A DNA stretch of 64,000 nucleotides from Rufibacter sp. XAAS-G3-1 (GTDB taxonomy: Bacteria; Bacteroidota; Bacteroidia; Cytophagales; Hymenobacteraceae). Location of the stretch: contig NZ_JABFAM010000003.1 in the NCBI RefSeq assembly GCF_013623775.1, positions 124,001 through 188,000 of the forward strand, in the 5' to 3' direction. Positions 44,056 through 53,094 of this stretch are shown here, one piece after another (position 1 is the first letter of the stretch; each line of letters opens with the position of its first letter). The notes beneath the pieces are model-generated. The model searched no databases. It saw only the letters and a list, made by a program, of their open reading frames with translations, and was not told where the DNA came from. Position numbers and translations under genes: made by a program.

Positions 44056-44117
44056 CTTAGAGCTTGTTTAAATTTCTTCTTCGCGCTGCAAACCTCAAAT
44101 TTAAACAAGCACTTACA
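44056..44117. repeat. MITE-like palindromic element, family 2, copy D (minimal)
   Basis: TTAGAGCTTGTTTAAATTT and AAATTTAAACAAGCACTTA, with only 20-odd bases between. It retains CGCGCTGCAAACCTC from the interior of the longer copies. Confidence 0.7.
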
Positions 44118-44120
44118 CGC

Positions 44121-45380
44121 TTAAATTCTTTCTGGAGGAACTTCAAGATTTAAGACCTCAAGCCACTGGCCGTAGATTTTACCGGGCGAAAACTCCTGGG
44201 CCCGCCGCAGGGACTTTTGCTTGTATTCCCCGCGGGTCTGCTCATCCGCCAGCAGGGCCTGCAGCAGCGCCGCCCATTCCCTGACGCTTGCGCCTTGCTC
44301 CTCGCCGGTCTTGTTCAGCAAGGGCATCAGGAAACCAAACTCCGCTTTCTCCGCCTGGGACAGGTTCTGGTTGTTGGCAGTGCCCGGCGCGATTGCCTCC
44401 CTGGGGCCAGTAGGGCAATCGGTGCTGACCACGGGCAGGCCGCACGCCATGGCCTCTACAAGGGCAAGCGAGAATCCTTCCCATGAGGACGGCAAGACGA
44501 ACAGGGTGCCATGGGAAATATATTTGAATGGATTCTTCTGGAAACCCAGAAAGTAAACATCGTACTCAGCCGTAATGGGGCTATTTCCCCAAGGATGGTG
44601 AAAACGCAGTTTCAGTTCTTTTGCCCTTGCTAAAAGCCCATCACGTTTTGGGCCGTCGCCTAAGATAAACAGCTTACAATTTATCTGATTCTTTAATTCA
44701 ACCATAATATCCAGCAAAGGCTCTTGGCATTTCTGCTCATGGAGCCGTCCCGTGGTTACGATCACCTTATGATTGGCTAGAATGCTCTTGTACTCAGGCC
44801 TTATTTCTTCCTGGATTGAGGCTGCGATCATCTCCAGGTCACAGGCGTTATAAATTACCTCTAACTTAGTGGCATCAATGCCAAAGTCATGCTTCAGTTC
44901 TTCCGTTATTTGCTGGCTTACACACACCACTCGGTCTGCTAAATTATAAAGCCTAGGAATCAGTATCTTCTTCCTTATCCAGCCCACAAAGCCGCTGATA
45001 TGCTTATCATGTGATTTGGAGCCTTGAATGCACAGATAGACCCTTCCTTTGCCCCCTGAGAGCACGTTGACGTAGTCGGCTCCCTCCAGGTGGCTCACGG
45101 TGGCGTCTATCCGGTACCGCTGCTTGATCTTCCTGACCTTCCAGCACCTGAGCAGGAAATAGTAGAGCTTGCTGAAGAGGTTGCCGCCGCCGGGCACGTC
45201 CAGGCTGATGAGCTCATTGCCCGAGGAGAAGACCACCTCTTCCTCCCGGTTGAAGACGCACTCCACCACGTTGAAGTGCCGCCCCAGCTCCCGGCTCATG
45301 TAGTAGAACGCCCGCTCGGCCCCCCCGAACCCCAAAGCCGGGATGATCAGGAGAATATTCCTCTTTTTATTATCAACCAT
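44121..45380 (-). CDS. Glycosyltransferase family 4, duplicate copy 2
   Basis: A 419-residue GT4 enzyme identical to the 42622 gene from RNILLIIPALGFGGAERAF to GQWLEV; it starts VDNKK and ends LNLEVPPERI instead. The conservation stops within a few codons of each gene end, which is what gene conversion or a very recent duplication would give. Whether both copies are functional or one is an assembly artefact cannot be decided here. Confidence 0.9.
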   Translation of the reverse strand: MVDNKKRNILLIIPALGFGGAERAFYYMSRELGRHFNVVECVFNREEEVVFSSGNELISLDVPGGGNLFSKLYYFLLRCWKVRKIKQRYRIDATVSHLEGADYVNVLSGGKGRVYLCIQGSKSHDKHISGFVGWIRKKILIPRLYNLADRVVCVSQQITEELKHDFGIDATKLEVIYNACDLEMIAASIQEEIRPEYKSILANHKVIVTTGRLHEQKCQEPLLDIMVELKNQINCKLFILGDGPKRDGLLARAKELKLRFHHPWGNSPITAEYDVYFLGFQKNPFKYISHGTLFVLPSSWEGFSLALVEAMACGLPVVSTDCPTGPREAIAPGTANNQNLSQAEKAEFGFLMPLLNKTGEEQGASVREWAALLQALLADEQTRGEYKQKSLRRAQEFSPGKIYGQWLEVLNLEVPPERI

Positions 45381-45515
45381 GTGTTTTGAGGAATGAAACT
45401 ACTCCTTGCTTTACTACTTTCATTAGAAAATATCGCAACTGGTAATCTTCTAAAGATCCAGTGAATACATACAGAACTCCTGTAAAATAAATAATAAAAG
45501 GGTTTTTATTATTCA

Positions 45516-46292
45516 CTACCATTCTGGATCTTCTGGAACAATTTCGTAAGCTAGAGACTTCTTCTTAAGTCTTTTCTTGATAAAATTAAGAATTTTACGA
45601 AAAGGAGAAAAAGGCATTTTTTCAATATATCTAATTAAACCACTAATTTTAGTATATCCAATATCACTACCAAAATTGGCGGACGATGTTAATAAAGGCA
45701 ATAACGCCCATAGACCATTGATGGCTCCATCCCTGTGAAAAACCCCCCAACTGTCAGCAGTAAATTTTACTGGAAAAACAAACTCAGATAGCTTCTTAGC
45801 TACATCCTTTCTTATGATATACCCTCCTGCAGCATATGCTCCCCAAACCGACTTAGCTGCGTAGAACTTATGCTTATCATTAATACTAATTACCCTATTA
45901 TCACTAAACAATTTCTTATCGCCATGAAAATAGACCAAAAAAACATCAGTATTATTTAAGCCATTTTTTTCAATCTGATCTAACACAAAAGGGAAATTGG
46001 CATCAAGCACAACATCATCTTCTAATATAAGAGCCATCTCAATATCTTCTTCTACCATCTTCTTGTATATCTGATGATGGGACAAAGAACAAGCGATAGC
46101 ATTAGGAGTTAACAGATCTTTCCACTCCTCAACCCTTGATGGATCTGCGAACTCGGTTAATTTACCCATATCTAAATTCTTACCATCTACGGCAGATATC
46201 CGTTCAAAGGGCAGATTTAAACTATCTAATTGCTGCTTCATAAAGTGAAGCCGATCTGGAGAACGATCTAAATTAATCAAAAAAACTTTCAT
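45516..46292 (-). CDS. Glycosyltransferase family 25 protein (3 of 3)
   Basis: A 258-residue GT25 enzyme: MKVFLINLDRSPDRLHFMKQ start, CSLSHHQIYKKMVEEDIEMALILEDDVVLD with the EDD motif. I prefer ATG 46292 to the upstream in-frame ATG at 46319, which adds a hydrophobic stretch atypical of the family. More diverged from the other two GT25 genes than they are from each other. Confidence 0.85.
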   Translation of the reverse strand: MKVFLINLDRSPDRLHFMKQQLDSLNLPFERISAVDGKNLDMGKLTEFADPSRVEEWKDLLTPNAIACSLSHHQIYKKMVEEDIEMALILEDDVVLDANFPFVLDQIEKNGLNNTDVFLVYFHGDKKLFSDNRVISINDKHKFYAAKSVWGAYAAGGYIIRKDVAKKLSEFVFPVKFTADSWGVFHRDGAINGLWALLPLLTSSANFGSDIGYTKISGLIRYIEKMPFSPFRKILNFIKKRLKKKSLAYEIVPEDPEW

Positions 46293-46486
46293 CACAATAG
46301 ACAGTATTAAACACAACAAAAATATTATACTAAAGTATACTATTAAATTCCTAACAATAGAGATTACAATTTATTCTAAAATATAGAATATAATCCCTTA
46401 TTATACCTATAAAATAATTATTAATGAATCAGGTGCAAGCATTAACAATTCATTAGAATAACAACAAAACGCTTAGACAAGAAAAA

Positions 46487-47671
46487 TCAACCAATATCAC
46501 TCACGAGGTGAGCTTCATATAAATTTATATACCGTTTGGCACAAGACTTCATGTTAAACTTTTCAAAAGCATGACGTGTCAAACTAGCATGATACTGCCA
46601 TACTCCAATATCATGAACATAAAGGCTCATTGCCTCTACTAAGTCATCAATAATTGTTTGATCATCCTGTTCAATCAAGATTCCAGCAAGCTCACCCGCC
46701 TCATTTCCTTTGAGCATCTCCGAAACTTCTCCAATTCTTGTACTAATAACAGGCAATCCGCAGTACAAAGCCTCTATTATAACCGTAGGAAGTGATTCAG
46801 CTTTATAAACGCTAGGGAAAACAAAAACATCGGCTTCATTGATTAACTCTACTGGATTAGGATGAAAACCTATAAACTCTATTCTTCTATTCTCACTATA
46901 CACATTACTCAAATTCTCAAGAAAGTCACCCTTCCCTACAAGAACTAACTTATGATTGCCTGGTAATCTATTGAATGCCTTTATTAAATATTCCCATCCT
47001 TTTGGCTGAATACCCCTAGCAACCATAATAAAGGTTAATTCATTTTTACCATGCACTCTCTGACGTGAAAGGGGCATTATATCTGACTCATATCCATTAT
47101 AAATCTGGACTAATTTATAATCTGGAAGCAAATATCCCTTACTAAATAATTCATATTGCTGTTGTGAAATATACACCCAGGCATCTATCTTTTCTTTGAG
47201 TAAATTCACTTTAACAGGCCAGTTAAGTTTTTTATGAGCCTTACTATTCTGCCAAAGTTCCTCAAACTCATTATAATCACCATGCAAGGTTGATATAAGG
47301 ACAATTTTTGGATACAATTCCTTAATTTTGGAAAGAAGCAGATCCACTGGAAATAAATGCGTGTGATACACATCATAGTGAAGATGCTTTTCAAGAATTT
47401 GTTTTTTAGTAAGTTGGTACTGTAAGGAAAAATCTATCCCCACTATTCTTAATAATCTATCTAACCTTTTTATCCATCGCAAACCTTTTATAAAGACCCT
47501 ATGGATAATAACATTAGGAAACCGGCTAATTAAAGCTTTATCTTCAACATCAGGATTAAGAGATAGAATTTCAGCTGCAATACCAAATTCCTTCAGTTTA
47601 GTTGCTAAACGCAACACAAAGGTTTCTGCCCCTCCAGCATGTAAGGTATCAGATATTAATAAAACTTTCAT
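46487..47671 (-). CDS. Glycosyltransferase family 4
   Basis: A 394-residue GT-B enzyme: LLISDTLHAGGAETFVLRLA N terminus, FIMVARGIQPKGWEYLIKAF and the donor site VFVFPSVYKAESLPTVIIEALYCGLPVISTRIGEVSEML. ATG 47671 (MKVLLISD) is preferred over 47680. One of the assembly enzymes of the locus. Confidence 0.87.
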   Translation of the reverse strand: MKVLLISDTLHAGGAETFVLRLATKLKEFGIAAEILSLNPDVEDKALISRFPNVIIHRVFIKGLRWIKRLDRLLRIVGIDFSLQYQLTKKQILEKHLHYDVYHTHLFPVDLLLSKIKELYPKIVLISTLHGDYNEFEELWQNSKAHKKLNWPVKVNLLKEKIDAWVYISQQQYELFSKGYLLPDYKLVQIYNGYESDIMPLSRQRVHGKNELTFIMVARGIQPKGWEYLIKAFNRLPGNHKLVLVGKGDFLENLSNVYSENRRIEFIGFHPNPVELINEADVFVFPSVYKAESLPTVIIEALYCGLPVISTRIGEVSEMLKGNEAGELAGILIEQDDQTIIDDLVEAMSLYVHDIGVWQYHASLTRHAFEKFNMKSCAKRYINLYEAHLVSDIG

Positions 47672-47710
47672 TGCCAGCACCTTTAGTCAGTTTATTAAAA
47701 AAAGTGATTA

Positions 47711-48691
47711 TTAGGAATATTTATTTCTAGGCATAACCATTTGCCTTAAATAATAACTAAAAGTGCGATACCAACTCAAATTAAAAGGGTTGGTACTAAA
47801 AGATAGCTTTAATAACTTTATAGATAAATCCCAGTTATTTTTATCAATTGCTTTTGCTGCCCAAATCCTGTATTGTTCGGCCATAAATAATTTATTATCC
47901 AACAGCTGGTTTTCAAAAGCTTGTATGGCATCTAATTTCCCTTCTTGCAACCAATCAGTTCTATTCTCTTTTCTTTGGTGGAACAACTCATCAATTACTT
48001 TTATTATGATTAATTTACGCTTATTATCATATACATTAGTAATAGAGTTTGGATTATTCCGGTAAACGTAAAGAGGGTCTTTTATAAAATATATAGGATA
48101 CTTCTCGTTAGCTCTAAAAGTCCAGTAAATATCATCTCCCATCAGCCCGGAAAAATAAGTGTCAAAATATCCTATGTCAGCAAATACATCTCTATGGACT
48201 AACAAAGATGGGAACCAAAAAGGGTAGGTTCCAGGAAACTCATTTATAATAAGATCACCGGCTTCCTGCTCCGTACTATAAATTTTGCCCTCATTATTTA
48301 TTCTATGATATCCTGTAGCGACTAATTTTATATCTGGCTGCTGCCTGACTATGGCAATCTGTTGTTCCAACCTGTCTACTGTACACAGATCATCATTATC
48401 CAACTGAGTAATATACTCTCCTTGCGCTTGTTGATGGGCAAAATTTTTATTAGCGACGTAACCCAGGTTCTTATCTTGAAGGAATAGCCTAATTCTGGTA
48501 TCCTGCAATGATTTCAGCCATTCTCTTGTACCATCATTGGAGCCGTCGTCACTTATGATTAATTCCCACTTAGTGTAGGTTTGGTCTATAATACATTGCA
48601 CGGCTTCTTTGATGTATGGCAAGCCATTATAGGCACACATAATCACACTTACTAACGGTGTTGTTTCAGATATTCTTTGATCCATTTCCAA
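47711..48691 (-). CDS. Glycosyltransferase family 2
   Basis: A 326-residue GT-A enzyme: VSVIMCAYNGLPYIKEAVQ near residue 14, LIISDDGSNDGTREWL, and QLDNDDLCTVDRLE (DxD-type). It overlaps the upstream epimerase gene by 40 bases, so the start may be slightly internal (48685 is also possible). Confidence 0.87.
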   Translation of the reverse strand: MEMDQRISETTPLVSVIMCAYNGLPYIKEAVQCIIDQTYTKWELIISDDGSNDGTREWLKSLQDTRIRLFLQDKNLGYVANKNFAHQQAQGEYITQLDNDDLCTVDRLEQQIAIVRQQPDIKLVATGYHRINNEGKIYSTEQEAGDLIINEFPGTYPFWFPSLLVHRDVFADIGYFDTYFSGLMGDDIYWTFRANEKYPIYFIKDPLYVYRNNPNSITNVYDNKRKLIIIKVIDELFHQRKENRTDWLQEGKLDAIQAFENQLLDNKLFMAEQYRIWAAKAIDKNNWDLSIKLLKLSFSTNPFNLSWYRTFSYYLRQMVMPRNKYS

Positions 48692-49605
48692 GTATTTTCA
48701 ATACCGGTGTGTAATGTTACTTCTGGTTGCCAACCATTCAGCTGACTTATTTCTTTTATATCCAACACATTGAAGTGCACATCAAATGGCCGTTCAGGAA
48801 GCGACAACACTGACAACTCCGTGTTATCTTCTTTTAAAACCCGGTTAATCTGATTTACTATATCTAGAATGGATACCCCCAATCCAGAACCTATGTTGTA
48901 TATTTTTCCTGGCTCCCCTTGATCTATGACATTTATCAATGCTTTGGAAAAATCATCTACATACAGATAATCCCGAACATGCGAACCATTGCCAAAGACA
49001 TGAATAGGTTCACCCTTGACGGCTAATCCTAGAGCAGTGGCAACCAACCCTTGTCCTCTGAACGGCTTTTGACCAGGGCCGTATATATTTGAAGGCCTAA
49101 CAATTAAAGTGGGCAAGTTATGTAAGCGGTTGTACATGTAAACATACCGTTCACAGGCTAGTTTTGTGACCCCATAAGGCGATAGAGGGAAATTAGGAGC
49201 ATCTTCAGAAAAAGGCTTAGAGTTAGACTCTCCATAAACGGTTCCCCCTGATGATATATAAACAAATCTTGCAGCTTTTATAACACGGGCAAAGTCCAAG
49301 TGCCTTATAACATTATACAGGTTATCTGAAAAATCTTTAATTGGATCATCAAAGCTTGTATTTGGCACAGAGGTATAGGCAAAATCTACAATTGCAACAA
49401 ATCTTTTACCAGCTAGCAATTCTTCCAAATGTTTGAAAGAGTATTCAGCAACAGAAAAATATTCTTCGTTTGGGAATAATGATATGTTTAAGGATCGTCC
49501 AATCGTAAAAATATTATAAGCATTTAATGACAAATAGCTCCTAAAGGCAGAACCCATAAAGCCTCCCCCGCCAATGATACAGATGTTTTTTCTAGGCAAC
49601 GTCAT
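48652..49605 (-). CDS. NAD-dependent epimerase/dehydratase
   Basis: A 317-residue extended SDR enzyme: NAD motif IIGGGGFMGSAF at residue 10, catalytic YVYISSGGTVYGES and YGVTKLACERY (Tyr-x3-Lys), substrate part LIVRPSNIYGPGQKPF. It probably epimerises or reduces a nucleotide sugar for this locus; the exact substrate is not readable. Confidence 0.87.
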   Translation of the reverse strand: MTLPRKNICIIGGGGFMGSAFRSYLSLNAYNIFTIGRSLNISLFPNEEYFSVAEYSFKHLEELLAGKRFVAIVDFAYTSVPNTSFDDPIKDFSDNLYNVIRHLDFARVIKAARFVYISSGGTVYGESNSKPFSEDAPNFPLSPYGVTKLACERYVYMYNRLHNLPTLIVRPSNIYGPGQKPFRGQGLVATALGLAVKGEPIHVFGNGSHVRDYLYVDDFSKALINVIDQGEPGKIYNIGSGLGVSILDIVNQINRVLKEDNTELSVLSLPERPFDVHFNVLDIKEISQLNGWQPEVTLHTGIENTWKWIKEYLKQHR

Positions 49606-49976
49606 TAAAAATGTATTTCTTATATTAGATATTCAAAAGCCCTGAAACGATTAGAAGTTTGTCATTTTCTTCATATCAATTGTTTAAGTCCAAATTTAAT
49701 ACTAAATTCCATGAATTAACAATTGCGACCATCTAATGTTTGATTACTTGTTCTCAATTCCGCCATCTACAACTATATTAAAGCTATTTAATGTACAATA
49801 CTCACTTCTTGAATATTATTAACAAAATACCTGCCCCTAGTTTACCCTACTGGAAAATCATATATCCGCTATATTATTTCTGTTTAAAGAATATATAGTT
49901 CTTATCCTCTAAAAAAAAAGATTTACTCTTGGATCTAAAACTCTAGGTGGATCAACTTATAATTTAGTATTTTACA
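49606..49976. other. AT-rich gap without gene
   Basis: No gene, repeat or hairpin of note was seen; the stretch is strongly AT-rich, and probably carries the promoter of the epimerase-GT operon, which I could not place. Confidence 0.45.
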
Positions 49977-51428
49977 CTAACGTCTTATAAATTGTTTAAT
50001 ATTAATTAAAGCCTGATTAAAACATTCTTTAATTGTAGAATAAGCATTTTCGCCTTTACCACTTATAACTTCGGGTAACTTCAAAAAGAGCCAATCATCT
50101 TTAAGATTTGGGTAGTCTTTAGAATATTTGTTTAACAAGTTTGAAAACTCCTCCCAAAAAGAAAATTTTACATAATGGATTAAAAGTTCATTAATATTCA
50201 ACAACCGCTGATCTATTAAATTTCTTTTTACATCATCTTCAAAATCTTCAGTTAATAAGTTATCAAGTAAAATAATCCATCTACTTATATTTGTCAATAG
50301 ATTTGTGTTAGACCATACCCCCCCAGTATGTATCCTATAAACGCCCATTGGTTCTGAAAAATATTTAATATCCCCATACCTTGCTAGAAGCATAAATAGA
50401 GGGTAATCTCCGACAGGCGAATTATAAAACCAATGGGGAAATTCTAAGATTATGTGATTTCTAAAAACCACGCTTAAGGTAGATATAAAAGTTCCTTTTG
50501 ACAGATCTACAATACTTAGCTCATCATTACTTATTATCCTTTTACTTAATTCCAACTTTTTATTCGGAAGTAAATTATAATTAGAATGACAAGTAATTAC
50601 AAAACCAGGATTTGCTTCTAAATAATCTACTTGTTTTTGCAACTTAAATGGATCTATCCAGTAATCATCTCCTTCAAGCATAGCAATATAATCACCTTTG
50701 CAAGCTCGCAATGTTTGTATTTGGTTTTGACTCGCTCCTAAATTTTCGGAATGAAGCAACAACTTAAATCTATCAGGGTATCTCCTTTGATAATCTAAAA
50801 TAATGTTTCTTGTATCATCAGTTGAATAATCCTCTCCAACTACAATCTCGTAATCAAAATTAACCTTTTGCATCAAGATACTATCTAATGCCTGAGCTAT
50901 GTATCTCTGATGATTAAAAGCTATCATAAATACGCTTATTTTTTTTGGTTTTATATCAATTACATAAGTGGCCATCTTAATAAAACCATTATCTAAATCG
51001 AGCAATTTATAGAACTTTGCTCTCTCATATGCTTTGACAGCTCCAATATTATCTTTTTTTACATATAAGTAAATACATTGAAGACCTAACTCTTTGAAAG
51101 CTATGTTTACTAATAAATTTGTTGCAGCAGAACCATAGCCCCCTCTCCAGTATTTTTTCTCCCCAATAAAGATATGAAATTCAGCATCATAACTATTTAT
51201 GTTAGTTATTTGCACATTTCCTATATATTCATTTGTACCAGAGATACAGATAGCAAACCGTTTTTCATTGTCACGAACAAGAACCGTTTTGATCCATTCT
51301 TGCTCTATATCTGGAGTTATTTCCCGGTCTGGACGTGTCCCGGTAAACTGCCAAATAGCAGGATCATTCCTCCATTTATAGGAAGTTAAAGCATCTGCTT
51401 CTTGTAAAGGACGGATATAAATACTCAC
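49977..51428 (-). CDS. Fusion of GNAT acetyltransferase and family 2 glycosyltransferase
   Basis: A 483-residue two-domain protein. Residues 1-157 are a GNAT N-acyltransferase (IYIRPLQEADALTSYKWRND; acetyl-CoA loop KYWRGGYGSAATNLLV near residue 92; NIGAVKAYERAKF). Residues 162-483 are a GT2 (ISVFMIAFNHQRYIAQALDS, VGEDYSTDDTRNII, AMLEGDDYWIDPFKLQ). No frameshift separates them. The GNAT resembles those that acylate amino sugars made by DegT-type aminotransferases, two of which are upstream. The enzyme may therefore acylate a sugar and transfer it. It overlaps the upstream gene by 4 bases. Confidence 0.85.
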   Translation of the reverse strand: MSIYIRPLQEADALTSYKWRNDPAIWQFTGTRPDREITPDIEQEWIKTVLVRDNEKRFAICISGTNEYIGNVQITNINSYDAEFHIFIGEKKYWRGGYGSAATNLLVNIAFKELGLQCIYLYVKKDNIGAVKAYERAKFYKLLDLDNGFIKMATYVIDIKPKKISVFMIAFNHQRYIAQALDSILMQKVNFDYEIVVGEDYSTDDTRNIILDYQRRYPDRFKLLLHSENLGASQNQIQTLRACKGDYIAMLEGDDYWIDPFKLQKQVDYLEANPGFVITCHSNYNLLPNKKLELSKRIISNDELSIVDLSKGTFISTLSVVFRNHIILEFPHWFYNSPVGDYPLFMLLARYGDIKYFSEPMGVYRIHTGGVWSNTNLLTNISRWIILLDNLLTEDFEDDVKRNLIDQRLLNINELLIHYVKFSFWEEFSNLLNKYSKDYPNLKDDWLFLKLPEVISGKGENAYSTIKECFNQALINIKQFIRR

Positions 51429-52399
51429 AGTAGCTCCTTAATCTTATAAACAATCCTTTCCATATCTTGTCTATTATACCGCTGATCGATGGGGAGAGGC
51501 AATAAATATGTTGCCGCATTGTACTCAATCGAATTTTCAGCAGCCCAATTGAAAACATTTGACCAGTACGTGGCTATAAAGATTTTATCATCAATCAATT
51601 TCTGCCTTATACCAGGATCATAAAAGTAAAATGGATAAACCATCGGACCGTTTACATCACTTGATTTGATCCATTTAAACTCGTTGTACACCTGAAGTTT
51701 ATCATGCAGAAATAAAAAATTTTGGTTCCTTCTCTCCCGTACCCATTCATAATCAATCCCTGATAATAAATTTGTAGTTAGCTCCGACATCAATTGGATA
51801 GGCTGACCAATTAGTGAAGAGTCGTTCTTTTGAAAAGCAGCATAGCCGCCTTCGGCTCCTATGTCTAGGCGCAAAAGCAAATGACTGCATCTCTCCACAG
51901 AATTAGCATCCTTATCAAAAGTTGTTCCTAATCTTGCTTCAGAAGCAAGGTAAGCACCATCTGGCAAACCAAAGAATTTCCTTGGAGAGTAAATAGTGTC
52001 AACTTGCTGCAAAGGATGGGAAAAGAAAGCTTGTGCATTATCTAAAATTAGCCTATTTATCTTTTGCTTTAAACTTTCAGCATAAAGAGATTTGAGTCCA
52101 AAATAATTAGTATACAGCAATGCTTCAGATTCCTGCAGAAGTGGCAGTTTATCTATTTCTAATTTCTCGTTTACTGAGTAAAATTCATAGCTGATGTTAT
52201 GCTTAAGCAAAGGCTCAAGCATAACATCACAGGTAAAATAAGGAATATATACTTTTTTATATTCACGAGCCAGCAATATATATTCTAATGCGTTCCGGCC
52301 TGAATTTAATGCCAATAAATCGGGATAATAGAGCCCCCTTCTTTTAAATTCAAACCCAAAATACCCACCTATTGGTTCAGGAGAGTTCATACTGGTCAA
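51425..52399 (-). CDS. PLP-fold aminotransferase-like protein (DegT-related)
   Basis: A 324-residue protein with a type I PLP fold: LNSGRNALEYILLAREYKKVYIPYFTCDVML near residue 32, LILDNAQAFFSH (PLP-contacting Asp) near residue 120 and TIYSPRKFFGLPDGAYL near residue 140, where Lys would hold the cofactor. It is shorter and more diverged than the DegT gene at 53095. The activity is probably transamination or another PLP reaction on a nucleotide sugar. It overlaps its neighbours on both sides (23 bases with WbqC, 4 with the fusion gene). Confidence 0.72.
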   Translation of the reverse strand: MTSMNSPEPIGGYFGFEFKRRGLYYPDLLALNSGRNALEYILLAREYKKVYIPYFTCDVMLEPLLKHNISYEFYSVNEKLEIDKLPLLQESEALLYTNYFGLKSLYAESLKQKINRLILDNAQAFFSHPLQQVDTIYSPRKFFGLPDGAYLASEARLGTTFDKDANSVERCSHLLLRLDIGAEGGYAAFQKNDSSLIGQPIQLMSELTTNLLSGIDYEWVRERRNQNFLFLHDKLQVYNEFKWIKSSDVNGPMVYPFYFYDPGIRQKLIDDKIFIATYWSNVFNWAAENSIEYNAATYLLPLPIDQRYNRQDMERIVYKIKELL

Positions 52400-53090
52400 G
52401 CATTACGTTTATGGTGGGCACATCGTTAAACATCATAACATCTATAATAGACAATCCAGCTTCAAACCCTGGACGCTTCTGATTATATAATCCAAGCTTG
52501 GATGTCATAAATTCTAATTTAATACCCGCTAAGTCATACTTACTTTTATCGAAAAAAGACATTCCGCCTGGCGGATTAATATAAGTGGTTGCCCTCATTG
52601 CTTCTGAGATACGCAAAGCCCATTCATCTGAAGCATTTACTTGATTTGCCACATCTAAGTCCATTTCTGAATAGATTTCGTTATCAAATTCTATTTCCAA
52701 GTGCTGACAAATCTTATTTAAATAAAATGTATTGATTTTTGTGATAGAAGTTTCCTTATATTGGAAACATTCTTCCAATACCTGTATAGTCTCTTTATAA
52801 AACGGAGACCGTTTTTTATAATGATCTAACTGCCGGATAATTTTGGTTTTCCATTCATCTCCTTCAACCACTTGGATATCCTTAATCAAAGCATTAAACT
52901 CATGAGATTGCACAGGGGCAATTATATACTGCCAGCCTTCGCCGGGCTTTAATACTCGGTTCCGGTTGATCCAGCCTTTCTTAATATATTGGACTGGGTC
53001 AAAAATCACGAATTTGTCAGTATGTTTTATCAAACTGAAGTAGCCAATATATGGAAAGAAATAAGGCTGCATTATAGCAATTGTAGACAT
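52377..53090 (-). CDS. wbqC: WbqC family protein
   Basis: A 237-residue protein with the WbqC pattern: IAIMQPYFFPYIGYFSLIKHTDKFVIFDPVQYIKKGWINRNRV at the N terminus, FYLNKICQHLEIEFDNEIYSEM in the middle. WbqC-like proteins occur with amino-sugar genes in O-antigen loci; activity is not established. It sits between two PLP-fold genes, starting 4 bases after the DegT gene. Confidence 0.88.
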   Translation of the reverse strand: MSTIAIMQPYFFPYIGYFSLIKHTDKFVIFDPVQYIKKGWINRNRVLKPGEGWQYIIAPVQSHEFNALIKDIQVVEGDEWKTKIIRQLDHYKKRSPFYKETIQVLEECFQYKETSITKINTFYLNKICQHLEIEFDNEIYSEMDLDVANQVNASDEWALRISEAMRATTYINPPGGMSFFDKSKYDLAGIKLEFMTSKLGLYNQKRPGFEAGLSIIDVMMFNDVPTINVMLDQYELS

Positions 53091-53094
53091 TTAC

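Larger units (their letters stand above)
43861..44120. other. Spacer with two MITE-like elements
   Basis: The 260 bases between the two duplicated genes hold an 90-bp element with 17-bp terminal inverted repeats (43912-44001) and a short family-2 element (44056-44117). Confidence 0.7.

Noticed and set aside
43861-44120. An insertion sequence between the duplicated glycosyltransferase genes
   Set aside because: Terminal repeats exist, but the spacer has no room for a transposase; only small non-autonomous elements fit.
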